A stretch of 64,000 nucleotides of DNA from Paenibacillus marchantiophytorum (GCF_014640555.1 NZ_BMHE01000029.1:27571-91570); one strand, 5' to 3'; positions 8,920 to 17,381 are shown, counted from the first letter of the stretch. The notes: generated by a model not told the origin, from the letters alone. Made by a program: numbers and translations.

Positions 8920-9675
8920 TCATTTGTTCTTCCGGTAAACGCGTTCAGGTCTGCCGACAACACCGTAGGATAAGTCGGCGTACAAGTCGCCTGAGCTGAC
9001 TAGATGCTCCAGATAACGGCGGCCGGTCGAACGGCTGACGCCAATTTCTTTGGCGATTTGGTCGGCGGTTAGGCCGCTGTCTGCGACCGCTATCGCCTGA
9101 ACAATTTTCACAAGTGTTAGCTTGTCGATTCCTTTGGGGAGAAAGAAGGTGTCGGGGCTCGACTCCTTTTTGGATGAACCTAACAAGAGGCGATCCACGT
9201 CGCTTTGATTAATCATGCCGCTTTCGTTCATCCTGCGTAATTCGCGATGGAAATTCAGGTAGCGAAGCAGCGTTTCTTGCAGCCGGTTAAAGACGAGGGG
9301 CTTCATAATGTAGTCGAAAGCTCCGCCGCGGATGGCCTCGCGAATGGCATCCATTTCTTTGGCGGCTGTAATCATAATGACGTCGGTTTCACGGTAATGC
9401 TGGCGGATAAAGGAAAGCATATCTAAGCCGTTCGCGCCAGGTAAATACACATCAAGCAGGACGAGATGAGGGGTTAGCACCTCCAACTGCTCTTTGGCTT
9501 GTTCGGAATCGGTGGCGATACCGACGACATGGAATCCAGCTACTTTTTCAACAAAACGCCGATTAATTTCGGCAATTTTCACATCATCTTCCACAATCAA
9601 TACATCAACAGTCGGATTAAGAGGTTCTCTCCGATCCATCTGTTCCATCTGTTCCATCCGATCCCTCTGTACCAT
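8920..9675 (-). CDS. CitB/DcuR-type response regulator
   Basis: 251-residue two-component regulator. Receiver domain (VDVLIVEDDVKIAEINRRF; phospho-acceptor Asp in HLVLLDVYLPG; Thr in MITAAKE; Lys in YIMKPL), then a linker and a C-terminal helix-turn-helix (GLTADQIAKEIGVSRSTGRRYLEHL) of the citrate/C4-dicarboxylate regulator type. Start set at the ATG with AAGGAG eight bases upstream. The first residues, MVQRDRMEQMEQMDRREP, are translated from 9-bp repeats that also encode the tail of the kinase gene, a 59-base overlap. Likely activates the divergent tctCBA-malic enzyme operon. Confidence 0.92.
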   Translation of the reverse strand: MVQRDRMEQMEQMDRREPLNPTVDVLIVEDDVKIAEINRRFVEKVAGFHVVGIATDSEQAKEQLEVLTPHLVLLDVYLPGANGLDMLSFIRQHYRETDVIMITAAKEMDAIREAIRGGAFDYIMKPLVFNRLQETLLRYLNFHRELRRMNESGMINQSDVDRLLLGSSKKESSPDTFFLPKGIDKLTLVKIVQAIAVADSGLTADQIAKEIGVSRSTGRRYLEHLVSSGDLYADLSYGVVGRPERVYRKNK

Positions 9676-11281
9676 AAGTCCGACTCCTTTCTGCAAGATC
9701 TGTTAGCTTGGGAATAGCAACGGTGAAAATGGTGCCGCCATCGGGATTTTTATGAAAAGTAATGTACCCGTTCAATTTGCCGACAGCGTGTTGGACCAGT
9801 GCGAGTCCGATCCCCCGATGTTCGCCCGCTTTGGTGGAAAATCCTTTCACAAAAACATTCATACCCGTCTCCTCCGAAATTCCGATGCCCCGATCTTCAC
9901 ATTCAATGATAAGATCATCTCCCAGATCGGTAAGAAATAATTTGACATAACGATCGTCGTGATTGCCTTTGGCAAGTACAGCTTCCATGGCGTTATCGAT
10001 CAAGTTGCCAATGACAGTTACAAGTAAATTGCGCTCCATGGAAGCCGGAATGTCGCGGAACGAGCTTTCGTGATCAATTTCGAACGTCAGCTTCAATTCC
10101 TGTGCATGATTAAATTTCCCGATAAGCAGCCCGCCTATCATAGGATCAGGGATTTCCCGCATAATGAATTGCACCCAATTCTGGTGGACGTCAGCTTCAC
10201 GTGAGATCAGTTCGACTGCTTCCTGATACGATTCCAGTTGGATAAGGCCGGAAATAACATAAAGTTTATTCGAGAATTCATGCGTTTGTGCGCGAAGGGC
10301 TTCAGCAAATCGTTTGACCTGGGACAATTCCTCGGCAAGCCGATACAGTTCCGATTTGCTGCGGAAGCTGGAGACAGCACCGGTCACACTGGATTTTCGT
10401 TCAATAATCGGCACTCGATTAACAATGACTTCATGGTCGCCAATTAGCATTTCATGGTCAAACTCAGCTTGGCCCGTACGAACGACTTCGACTAGACGTG
10501 TATTCGGAATGACATCCTCGATATGTCTGCCTGTAATTTTGGCCGTGACTGGCAGTTCCAGCAGTTGCAGCGCGTAGCGATTAGCCATCGTAATCACACC
10601 TTCTTGATTGACGGCAATAATGCCTTCACGAATAGACTCCAGAATGGCCTTTTTCTCCGTATATAAAGCGCCAATTTCCTTTGGCTCCAAACCATGAATG
10701 GAACGCCGAACATTGCGGGCAATGAGCACAGAACCTAATAGACCAACGACCAAAACAAGCAAGGAGATCAGCTCGATGCGTGTTTGATAGTTATCTGTAA
10801 CAAGCTCAATGTCCTCTGTAAGAAAGCCGACAGACACGATGCCGATGACTTGACCCTGGTCGCCAAACACGGGCGCTTTACCACGGAGAGAGGGGCCAAG
10901 AGAGCCGGTAGCTTTGGAAATAATGGAATTTCCCGCGAGTACAGGAGCATTGTCACCACCGACCATTTCTTTGCCAATCCGATCCAAAACAGGGTGAGAA
11001 TAACGAATGCCTTCGCGGTTTCCGACAACGATATACTCGGCATCAATTTTCTCCCTTACGGCTTCAGCGATTGGTTGAATAATGGACGATGGATCTTTGA
11101 GTGAGAAGGCATCTTGGATATCGGGCATGCTGGCTACCGTTTCAGCAACCTTGAGAGCGCGTGTCCCAATCTGCTCCTCAAGCGCAGTCTTCATCAAGTA
11201 ATAGAAAATACCGCCAAGACTGAAGACGAGGAAGACAAGCAGGGAACAAATAATGATGATCAGCTTGGTTTGCAGCCTCAT
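9617..11281 (-). CDS. CitA/DcuS-type sensor histidine kinase
   Basis: 554-residue membrane kinase. Transmembrane segment at residues 5-27, an extracytoplasmic PAS-like sensor domain of about 140 residues with the family signature (VSVGFLTEDIELVTDNYQ), a second segment near 172-192, a cytoplasmic PAS domain, a phospho-acceptor helix with QTHEFSNKLYVISGL, and an ATPase domain with NLIDNAMEAV, DRGIGI and GIGLALV. This architecture is that of citrate/malate/fumarate sensors. ATG at 11281 is preferred over the longer frame because AGGAGG precedes it by about 12 bases. The C-terminus is an unusual Gly/Thr/Asp/Ser tail (GTEGSDGTDGTDGSERTS) read from repeats overlapping the regulator start. Divergent from the tct operon, so it probably senses its substrate. 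Confidence 0.92.
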   Translation of the reverse strand: MRLQTKLIIIICSLLVFLVFSLGGIFYYLMKTALEEQIGTRALKVAETVASMPDIQDAFSLKDPSSIIQPIAEAVREKIDAEYIVVGNREGIRYSHPVLDRIGKEMVGGDNAPVLAGNSIISKATGSLGPSLRGKAPVFGDQGQVIGIVSVGFLTEDIELVTDNYQTRIELISLLVLVVGLLGSVLIARNVRRSIHGLEPKEIGALYTEKKAILESIREGIIAVNQEGVITMANRYALQLLELPVTAKITGRHIEDVIPNTRLVEVVRTGQAEFDHEMLIGDHEVIVNRVPIIERKSSVTGAVSSFRSKSELYRLAEELSQVKRFAEALRAQTHEFSNKLYVISGLIQLESYQEAVELISREADVHQNWVQFIMREIPDPMIGGLLIGKFNHAQELKLTFEIDHESSFRDIPASMERNLLVTVIGNLIDNAMEAVLAKGNHDDRYVKLFLTDLGDDLIIECEDRGIGISEETGMNVFVKGFSTKAGEHRGIGLALVQHAVGKLNGYITFHKNPDGGTIFTVAIPKLTDLAERSRTYGTEGSDGTDGTDGSERTS

Positions 11282-11335
11282 GACCGGAAGTAGCCTCCTG
11301 TTTTTTGCTAGTATTGTATCATAAAGCGTTATCAT

Positions 11336-11505
11336 TTTGAGTGAAAATGGGTCAGTGCTTCCGTGAACAATATGAACAAAATGCGCAAAACGAAGTTATT
11401 ACAACTAATTTTGTTAAACTTCTCTAATTTCTATTCAGGTGATATTCTGAAAGCGCTTCATAGAAAGCGCATACAAATATACCAAACTTATTGGAGGGGT
11501 TTCAT
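11336..11505. promoter_or_regulatory. Divergent control region with cre-like palindrome
   Basis: 170 bases between the kinase and tctC. It contains TGAAAGCGCTTCA at 11448-11460, a CcpA cre-like palindrome one base short of the consensus spacing, and a second half-like AGAAAGCGCAT at 11462-11472. A T/A-rich stretch around 11390-11420 (TTACAACTAATTTTGTTAAAC) is where a CitB-type regulator would be expected to bind. Assignments are inference. Confidence 0.4.
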
Positions 11506-12519
11506 TTGATAAAAAATGTCATCACAGCATCTTTAAAAGTAACATCGATCAGCATATTGGCCGTCTCATTGGCAGCATGCGGTAATGGTGCAAACCAAAC
11601 AGCATCCTCATATCCAGTGAAGGCGCTTAGTATCATCGCACCATCCGGTGCAGGTGGAGGTTGGGATATGACAGCTCGAACGATCGCCAAAGTATTGACG
11701 GAAACCAAAGCGATGGATAAGCCTATATCCGTTGAAAATAAACCGGGCGGAGGCGGTGCTGTCTTCATGGCAGAATATGCCACCAAAGATGTGAAAGACA
11801 ATTATAAGTTATTTGTCAGCTCTCCGCCGATTCTCATTAATCATTTGAAAAAAGAAGGCAACACGCCTTACGGCTATGCCGATACCACACCTATTGCCCA
11901 GTTGACCAAAGATTATGGCGCGATTGCTGTAGCGGCGAATTCGAAATACAAAGATTTGAAATCATTGCTCGATGATTTGAAAGCCGATCCTACGAAATTG
12001 ACAGTTGCTGGTGGTTCTGCGCCAGGGTCGATGGATCATTTGGTTTCTATCCTTCCAGCCTTTAAATACGGCATCGATCCCAAAAAAGTGAAATATGTGT
12101 CCTATGATGGCGGCGGGGAAGCTGTCACTGCGCTGCTGGGCGGAAATGCCGATGTGCTTGGTACCGATGCCTCTTCCTTGGATCAATACGTCAAAGCTGG
12201 GAAAATCCGTGTGCTGGCTGTTGCCGCTCCACAGCGTCTTGGCAGCATGAAGGATGTGCCAACGATGAAAGAGCAGGGTGTTGATGCAGAGTTTCTCATC
12301 TGGCGCGGCTTCTTCGGGCCTAAAAATATGGATGCCGGAGCGAAAAAATTCTGGGATGACGCGATCAAGAAAATGGTGGATTCCGATGCTTGGAAAAAGG
12401 AAATGACTGCGAATAATTGGCAAACGGACTATAAAAAATCCGAAGATTTCAAAGCTTTCCTCGCTCAACAGGAAACGCAATTGAAAGATATGCTGACGGC
12501 GTTAGGGATGCAGAAATAA
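11506..12519 (+). CDS. tctC: Tripartite tricarboxylate transporter substrate-binding lipoprotein TctC
   Basis: 337 residues. TTG start chosen because GGAGGGG lies five bases upstream; it opens a lipoprotein signal ending in SLAAC with Cys near residue 25. The mature part is a Bug/TctC binding protein: YPVKALSIIAPSGAGGGWDMTART, the beta-hairpin motif that coordinates a carboxylate through water, PGGGGAVFM, and VSYDGGGEAVTALLGGNADVLG. It captures a di- or tricarboxylate and hands it to TctAB. First gene of tctCBA; a stem-loop follows its stop codon. Confidence 0.93.
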   Translation: MIKNVITASLKVTSISILAVSLAACGNGANQTASSYPVKALSIIAPSGAGGGWDMTARTIAKVLTETKAMDKPISVENKPGGGGAVFMAEYATKDVKDNYKLFVSSPPILINHLKKEGNTPYGYADTTPIAQLTKDYGAIAVAANSKYKDLKSLLDDLKADPTKLTVAGGSAPGSMDHLVSILPAFKYGIDPKKVKYVSYDGGGEAVTALLGGNADVLGTDASSLDQYVKAGKIRVLAVAAPQRLGSMKDVPTMKEQGVDAEFLIWRGFFGPKNMDAGAKKFWDDAIKKMVDSDAWKKEMTANNWQTDYKKSEDFKAFLAQQETQLKDMLTALGMQK

Positions 12520-12536
12520 CAGAGATTCTAGGTAAA

Positions 12537-12564
12537 GGGAGAAGCCGAGTAAGGCTTTTCTCCC
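12537..12564 (+). other. Intercistronic stem-loop between tctC and tctB
   Basis: GGGAGAAGCC, six-base loop, GGCTTTTCTCCC. There is no long T run after it (TCC follows), so partial termination or 3'-end protection of the tctC message is more likely than full termination. That would give an excess of binding protein over permease, as is common for ABC and tripartite systems. Confidence 0.55.
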
Positions 12565-12591
12565 TCCTTAGAGCGGGAGGTTGATGAAGAG

Positions 12592-13050
12592 ATGACGACA
12601 AGATTTGACCGGTATGCAGGCATCGTATTTTTGGCTATCGGCACGGCATTTATGATCGGAAGCCGCAGCATTTCTACAAGCGCATACGGCAGCAATGTTG
12701 GCGCTAATATTTTCCCTATGATACTGGGAGCATTCCTGGCTTTAATGAGTATCCGACTCATTTACGAAACATTTCGCAAGCAGAAAACCGAGAGTTATAA
12801 GGAGAATTTGGATTATCAAAGATTCGGCATCATTTTCACTGCCGCTGTTCTCTATGCGTTATTTCTCGAGAATATCGGCTTCGTTATTTCCACATTTCTG
12901 TTCTTAATGATTGGCTTTCAAACGATGCAAAGAGGTCGGGTTTGGGTTTCACTCGTGATTTCGGCGGCTTTTTCCTGCGGTGTTTACTATTTGTACGTGC
13001 ATGTACTGGATGGATCGCTTCCAGGATTTCCAGCTTGGTTAAGCTTCTAA
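12592..13050 (+). CDS. tctB: Tripartite tricarboxylate transporter small membrane subunit TctB
   Basis: 152 residues with four hydrophobic segments (around 9-28, 38-58, 80-100 and 108-138) and the TctB opening RYAGIVFLAIGTAFMIGSRSIS. It is the poorly conserved small membrane partner of TctA; its exact role in transport is not settled for the family. GGGAGG lies 11 bases before the ATG. Sits between tctC and tctA. Confidence 0.88.
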   Translation: MTTRFDRYAGIVFLAIGTAFMIGSRSISTSAYGSNVGANIFPMILGAFLALMSIRLIYETFRKQKTESYKENLDYQRFGIIFTAAVLYALFLENIGFVISTFLFLMIGFQTMQRGRVWVSLVISAAFSCGVYYLYVHVLDGSLPGFPAWLSF

Positions 13051-13101
13051 GATGATGTTGATGCAGTGAGTTTGCGAAGGCAAACGATAGGGGGGATAGA
13101 A

Positions 13102-14628
13102 ATGAGCACGATGGATTATGTGCTTCATGGCTTGGGTACTGCGATGCAGTGGCACAATGTACTGTTTGTTTTTCTAGGCGTATTAATTGGTACTGTGGTA
13201 GGTGTACTGCCTGGGATTGGGCCTATGAGCGGTGTTGCTCTCCTCATCCCGATTACAGCGACAATGACTGCAGGATTGGGTCCGGAAGAAGCCGCGACAA
13301 GCTCCATTATTCTGCTGGCTGGCGTCTATTATGGAGCGATGTATGGGGGTTCAACGACCTCAATTCTGCTGAATACACCGGGTGAATCCTCATCCGTCGT
13401 CACAACGTTAGATGGGTATCAGATGGCTAAGCAAGGTAGAGCAGGAGCAGCGCTTGCGATTTCGGCGATCGGTTCCTTTGCAGCTGGGATTATTTCTTTA
13501 ATTGGTCTGATCTTCCTGGCGCGTCCGCTCTCCGCTGTTGCCATTAAATTCGGCCCGGCTGAATATTTCTCCCTTATGGTTCTTGGATTGCTGGCAATTA
13601 GCGGACTAGCAGGAAAATCGATGGTCAAGGCTTTGATGATGACAGCTTTTGGACTGCTGCTCGCTACGATCGGAATTGATAACGTCTCCGGCGTGGAACG
13701 CTTCACCTTTAACATTCCAGAGCTGTATCAAGGCTTGGAATTTCTGACAGTTGCTGTGGGTACATTCGCGGTTGGGGAAGTGTTCAAGACCATTTTGCAG
13801 CGTGAAGGCAACGATGGCGAGTTGGCCAAAATCAATCGAATCCTGCCCACCAAGCAGGACCTGAAAGACAGCGCAGCGCCCATCGCGCGCGGCTCCGTAT
13901 TAGGCTTTTTCATTGGGCTTCTGCCTGGCGCCGGTGCTATTCTTGCTTCGTTTTTTGCCTATATTGTGGAGAAGAAGATCAGTAAAAACCCTGAGAAATT
14001 CGGGAAAGGCGCTATTGAGGGAGTAGCTTCTCCCGAGGCTGCGAACAATGCGGCATCTGGCGGAGCGATGATTCCACTGCTAACACTGGGCATCCCGTCC
14101 TCCGGTACAACCGCTATACTCATGGGCGCTTTCATTATGTACAATGTCCAACCGGGTCCCTTGCTTTTCCAAGATCACCCGCAGCTAGCTTGGGGTGTTA
14201 TTGCCAGCATGTTCGTGGGCAACTTGATGCTGCTGATTCTGAACATGCCGCTCGTTAAAGTATTTGCGAAGGTGATCGAAACGCCAACCAAATACCTGAT
14301 TCCTTTGATTATCGTCTTTTCCGTCTTCGGTGTGTATGCCGTTCAGTATTCAACGTTTGATCTGCTATTAATTATGGGCTGCGGACTTGTGGGATACTTT
14401 TTATCCAAAAATGATTACCCATTAGCGCCGCTGGTGCTTGGTCTTATTCTTGGACCGATGCTCGAAAATAATATGCGCAGAGCATTAACCATTTCCAATG
14501 GCGATTTCATGATTTTCTTGCAAAAACCAGTCTCCCTCGTCTTTTTGATCATTGGGTTCCTATGGTTGACAATTCCCTTGATTCTCAAACGAAGAGGTAA
14601 AAATGTGCTTGTCAACGAGGAAGCGTAA
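13102..14628 (+). CDS. tctA: Tripartite tricarboxylate transporter large permease TctA
   Basis: 508-residue polytopic permease. The signature GVLIGTVVGVLPGIGPMSG near residues 27-45 and the inverted-repeat counterpart GFFIGLLPGAGAILASF near 270 are both clear, as is GIPSSGTTAILMGAF. The ATG at 13102 follows AGGGGGG and is preferred to an upstream GTG. Uses the ion gradient to import the carboxylate delivered by TctC. Followed by a weak AT-rich stem-loop (TAAACAAT/ATTGTTTA, 14626-14651) and then the malic enzyme gene, which is probably co-transcribed. Confidence 0.94.
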   Translation: MSTMDYVLHGLGTAMQWHNVLFVFLGVLIGTVVGVLPGIGPMSGVALLIPITATMTAGLGPEEAATSSIILLAGVYYGAMYGGSTTSILLNTPGESSSVVTTLDGYQMAKQGRAGAALAISAIGSFAAGIISLIGLIFLARPLSAVAIKFGPAEYFSLMVLGLLAISGLAGKSMVKALMMTAFGLLLATIGIDNVSGVERFTFNIPELYQGLEFLTVAVGTFAVGEVFKTILQREGNDGELAKINRILPTKQDLKDSAAPIARGSVLGFFIGLLPGAGAILASFFAYIVEKKISKNPEKFGKGAIEGVASPEAANNAASGGAMIPLLTLGIPSSGTTAILMGAFIMYNVQPGPLLFQDHPQLAWGVIASMFVGNLMLLILNMPLVKVFAKVIETPTKYLIPLIIVFSVFGVYAVQYSTFDLLLIMGCGLVGYFLSKNDYPLAPLVLGLILGPMLENNMRRALTISNGDFMIFLQKPVSLVFLIIGFLWLTIPLILKRRGKNVLVNEEA

Positions 14629-14702
14629 ACAATACGACGATTGTTTATTTATCCAAACTATTATTTTTAAGTGGAGAAATCCGCAGGAATGGGGAAGTTG
14701 TC

Positions 14703-16136
14703 ATGAAGGATACACTTGGCGGTAAAAGTATTATTCTGCGTTTGGAACTGCAAACGGAGATGATTCATTTTGGTCATTTGATTACGGTGATTACCGAAAA
14801 TGGCGGCGATGTGATCGCGATTGACGTGATACAAACCGGGCCGAATTGGACTGTGCGGGACATTACCGTATCTGCTTTGGAGCAAGCGCAATTAGAGGCC
14901 GTCACCCGCGCGATGAAAGAGCTGCCTGGCATTCGACTTATTCATGTATCCGATCGTACCTTTCTGCTTCATTTGGGCGGCAAGATTGAGATGAAACCCA
15001 AAGTTCCGATCCAGAATCGAGATGATCTATCTCGTGTTTATACACCGGATGTAGCAAGGGTTTGTATGGCTATTCATGAAAAGCAGGAAAATGCCTATAA
15101 GCTTACGATCAAACGCAACACAGTAGCTGTTGTGTCAGATGGCAGCGCTGTTCTAGGTCTTGGAAATATTGGTCCTTACGCGGCCATGCCGGTAATGGAA
15201 GGAAAGGCTATGCTGTTCAAACAGCTGGCGGATGTCGATGCCTTTCCCATTTGCTTGGACACGCAGAGCACAGAGGAGATTATTACCACGATCAAGCATC
15301 TGGCTCCAGCTTTCGGCGGAATTAATCTAGAGGATATCTCATCGCCGCGCTGCTTTGAAATTGAAGAGAGACTTCGCCATGAGCTCGATATTCCCGTATT
15401 CCATGATGATCAGCATGGCACCGCTGTCGTCCTCTATGCGGGCTTGATCAACGCGTTGAAAGTAGTAGGGAAGACAATTGACGAAGCGAAGGTCGTCGTC
15501 TGCGGTATCGGGGCGGCAGGAATCGCCTGTTCCAAAATTCTTCTCGCCGCAGGTGTGAAGGAATTGATTGGCGTCGACCGTGAGGGAGCCTTGGTCAGCA
15601 CTCAAACATATGCCAACTCCATGTGGAACTGGTATGCGCAGCATACGAACCCGAATCAAGTGACGGGGGCGCTGTCTGACATCATCGCGGATGCGGATGT
15701 ATTTATCGGTCTATCCGCCGGAGGCGTGCTGAAGCGAAGCGATGTTGCGAAAATGGCGCAGCATCCTGTAGTCTTCGTGATGGCCAATCCGACCCCTGAA
15801 ATCCTCCCGGATGAAATAGAAGATATTGCCGGCGTAATCGCCACAGGAAGATCGGATTTTCCTAATCAGATCAACAATGTCCTATGCTTTCCGGGCATAT
15901 TCCGGGCAGCATTGGACTGCCAAGCGATGACGATCAACGAAGAAATGAAGCTCGCGGCCTCAGCGGCAATTGCTTCCGTTGTTGCTCCGCAAGAATTGAA
16001 TAAACTGTATATTATTCCAAGCGTTTTTAATCAAGAAGTGGTGAGGCTCATTCGAAAAGCAGTCATCGAAGCAGCCATCCGAACCGGAGTCGCTCGCAGA
16101 ATGCCACGCGAATACAGGGTAGGAGGAACGCTATGA
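14703..16136 (+). CDS. NAD-type malic enzyme with N-terminal ACT domain
   Basis: 477 residues. Oxidative decarboxylation of malate to pyruvate and CO2. An ACT domain occupies about residues 10-85; the catalytic part has SRVYTPDVARVCMAI, NTVAVVSDGSAVLGLGNIG, GGINLEDISSPRCFEIE and HDDQHGTAVV; the dinucleotide fold has VVCGIGAAGIACSKIL. This is the small bacterial type, as in B. subtilis YtsJ/MleA-like enzymes; the ACT domain suggests allosteric control. Lying directly after tctCBA and beside a CitA/CitB system, it gives the imported C4/C6 acid an entry to pyruvate. NAD versus NADP preference is not decided by what I can see. Confidence 0.93.
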   Translation: MKDTLGGKSIILRLELQTEMIHFGHLITVITENGGDVIAIDVIQTGPNWTVRDITVSALEQAQLEAVTRAMKELPGIRLIHVSDRTFLLHLGGKIEMKPKVPIQNRDDLSRVYTPDVARVCMAIHEKQENAYKLTIKRNTVAVVSDGSAVLGLGNIGPYAAMPVMEGKAMLFKQLADVDAFPICLDTQSTEEIITTIKHLAPAFGGINLEDISSPRCFEIEERLRHELDIPVFHDDQHGTAVVLYAGLINALKVVGKTIDEAKVVVCGIGAAGIACSKILLAAGVKELIGVDREGALVSTQTYANSMWNWYAQHTNPNQVTGALSDIIADADVFIGLSAGGVLKRSDVAKMAQHPVVFVMANPTPEILPDEIEDIAGVIATGRSDFPNQINNVLCFPGIFRAALDCQAMTINEEMKLAASAAIASVVAPQELNKLYIIPSVFNQEVVRLIRKAVIEAAIRTGVARRMPREYRVGGTL

Positions 16137-16381
16137 GCGGATTAGGAACTAGAGCGATTGTGGAAATCAATCAGGCAGCCAATCAATTCCAATCCAGCAT
16201 CGTGATTAAAGTCGGCAAACGCTACATTGATGTCAAAAGCATTCTCGGGCTAAGCATAACGCTGTTCAGCAACGAAACTTATCAGCTAGACATTCATGGG
16301 CCAGACGAGGCCGAAGCCAAACAGGCGATGAACCAACTGTTCCACAAACATGGACTTCCGCTTGCGGACCTGATCCCCTAA
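16133..16381 (+). CDS. HPr-like protein lacking the phosphorylatable histidine
   Basis: 82 residues, overlapping the malic enzyme stop codon by four bases (ATGA) with GGAGG upstream, so translation is coupled. Residues 13-70 align well with HPr/Crh: ANQFQSSIVIKVGKRYIDVKSILGLSITL matches the HPr helix-strand region, with VKSILG at the regulatory Ser46 position. The first beta strand is missing and the active-site GIHARP is replaced by GLGTRA, so His15 becomes Gly. It therefore cannot be a PTS phosphocarrier; by analogy with Crh it might be a regulatory Ser-phosphorylated CcpA co-effector, but this is inference. Confidence 0.82.
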   Translation: MSGLGTRAIVEINQAANQFQSSIVIKVGKRYIDVKSILGLSITLFSNETYQLDIHGPDEAEAKQAMNQLFHKHGLPLADLIP

Positions 16382-16454
16382 TTCTGCGCTTTGGACCTCC
16401 AAAGTAGCAGATAAGCACATCTAGCTTGCTATTTACCCCCAAGTGCGCAAATGT

Positions 16455-16486
16455 AAAGAACCTAGCCGCAGGCTAGGTTCTTTCTT
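16455..16486 (+). terminator. Terminator of the tct-malic enzyme operon
   Basis: Perfect hairpin AAAGAACCTAGCC/GGCTAGGTTCTTT with a three-base loop, followed by T-rich sequence. Confidence 0.85.
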
Positions 16487-16540
16487 ATTGGCTTCCAGTA
16501 CCGACTTCTTTGCTTTTGAGGATTTCAGTCTTAAAGAGCA

Positions 16541-16727
16541 TCTAATGAACTCTATGATACTTATAGACGAGAAATTGGCTACTTTGGAGAATTAATGAAC
16601 GGAGTTGGCGCTACCCGGCACTTTATTGGCCGAATGGTGATCATTTCCTTGAAATAGAGCGTCTGGAGTTCATAAGATTTTCAGAATGAGCGATTTTGAT
16701 CGAATAAAGGGTATTGAGTTCGTTAGA
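16541..16727. repeat. 187-bp dispersed repeat element, copy A (62-63-62 architecture)
   Basis: Left arm 16541-16602 is an inverted, diverged copy of right arm 16666-16727 (35 of 62 positions by hand count), with a 63-base centre. Each arm begins and ends with the word GAGTTCATTAGA or a variant (right arm at 16666 and 16716; left arm, inverted, at 16541 and 16591), 50 bases apart. The reverse complement of a second copy at 39609-39795 matches along its length with the same geometry, right arms agreeing at 43 of 62 positions. No open reading frame; function unknown. Confidence 0.8.
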
Positions 16728-16808
16728 GGGCTTGGTGGTTTTCTTCAATGTACCTTGACTGGGTGACCTAGCCGCAATTCTATCAAGAAGTACCATGATA
16801 GCGAGGGA

Positions 16809-16986
16809 GGGAACTACAGTGCGCTATTTTAGCAAAAAGCGGCAATATTGCGAGGGGGAGGGAACTACAGGACGTTATTTTGCTATTTCCTGGGAAGTTC
16901 AGCGCTTTTCGTGGAAATAAGACCCTGTAGTTCCGCTTCGTCCCACGCATCCCCGCTTATTGCCCAATTAGCGTTCTACAGTTCCC
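16809..16986. repeat. Intergenic inverted-arm element C (62-54-62)
   Basis: Direct arm 16809-16870 starts and ends with GGGAACTACAG (51-base spacing). Inverted arm 16925-16986 starts with CTGTAGTTCC and ends with CTACAGTTCCC (51-base spacing). Arms match at about 40 of 62 positions when one is reverse-complemented; the centre is 54 bases. Sequence words differ from element A but the arm length and end-word spacing are the same. Confidence 0.75.
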
Positions 16987-17102
16987 TTAATCGGACTTGC
17001 CGCTTGTAACACGCTCAGCTCTCAAGGCGGCGAAGCCGGGTTTTCTCATCTGGAGTGTGCAGCAGCACATCCAGCGCGGGAACCGCGATACGCAAAAGTC
17101 CC

Positions 17103-17164
17103 ATTTTGCATGTTTTTCTGCCTAAATAGCGAATCTGCGATCACTGAAAGCCCTATTTTGCATG
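17103..17164. repeat. 62-bp unit with terminal direct repeats ATTTTGCATG
   Basis: ATTTTGCATG at 17103-17112 and again at 17155-17164, spacing 52, giving a third unit of exactly 62 bases in the same intergenic region. No inverted partner arm was found. It ends just before the stop of the DUF2536 gene. Confidence 0.55.
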
Positions 17165-17174
17165 CCGCTGCCTG

Positions 17175-17381
17175 CTATTTCACCTTGAAATGCACAACGG
17201 CACTGTACAGCATTTTGCCGGCATTCGGATCAAAAACAATATGGTGTTGGATGGCGAACACATCCAGCAGTAAGGCCTTGTTATTATCGACTTGATCGTT
17301 GATTTTTCGTTCAAGTGTTTGCATGTCATAGGCTTGAAAAAACTCGATTTTATTTTCGATCCGATCCAATATAAAATCCAT
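17175..17381 (-). CDS. DUF2536 family small protein (YrzA-like)
   Basis: 68 residues: MDFILDRIENKIEFFQAYDM, then KALLLDVFAIQHHIVFDP and a terminal YYSAVVHFK-like ending (MLYSAVVHFKVK). This resembles the short Bacillales proteins of the DUF2536 family, which have no known function. The start at 17381 is chosen for AGGAGG ten bases upstream; the longer frame has no ribosome site. Acidic and Lys-rich, probably cytoplasmic. Family call rests on remembered similarity, so moderately sure. Confidence 0.65.
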   Translation of the reverse strand: MDFILDRIENKIEFFQAYDMQTLERKINDQVDNNKALLLDVFAIQHHIVFDPNAGKMLYSAVVHFKVK

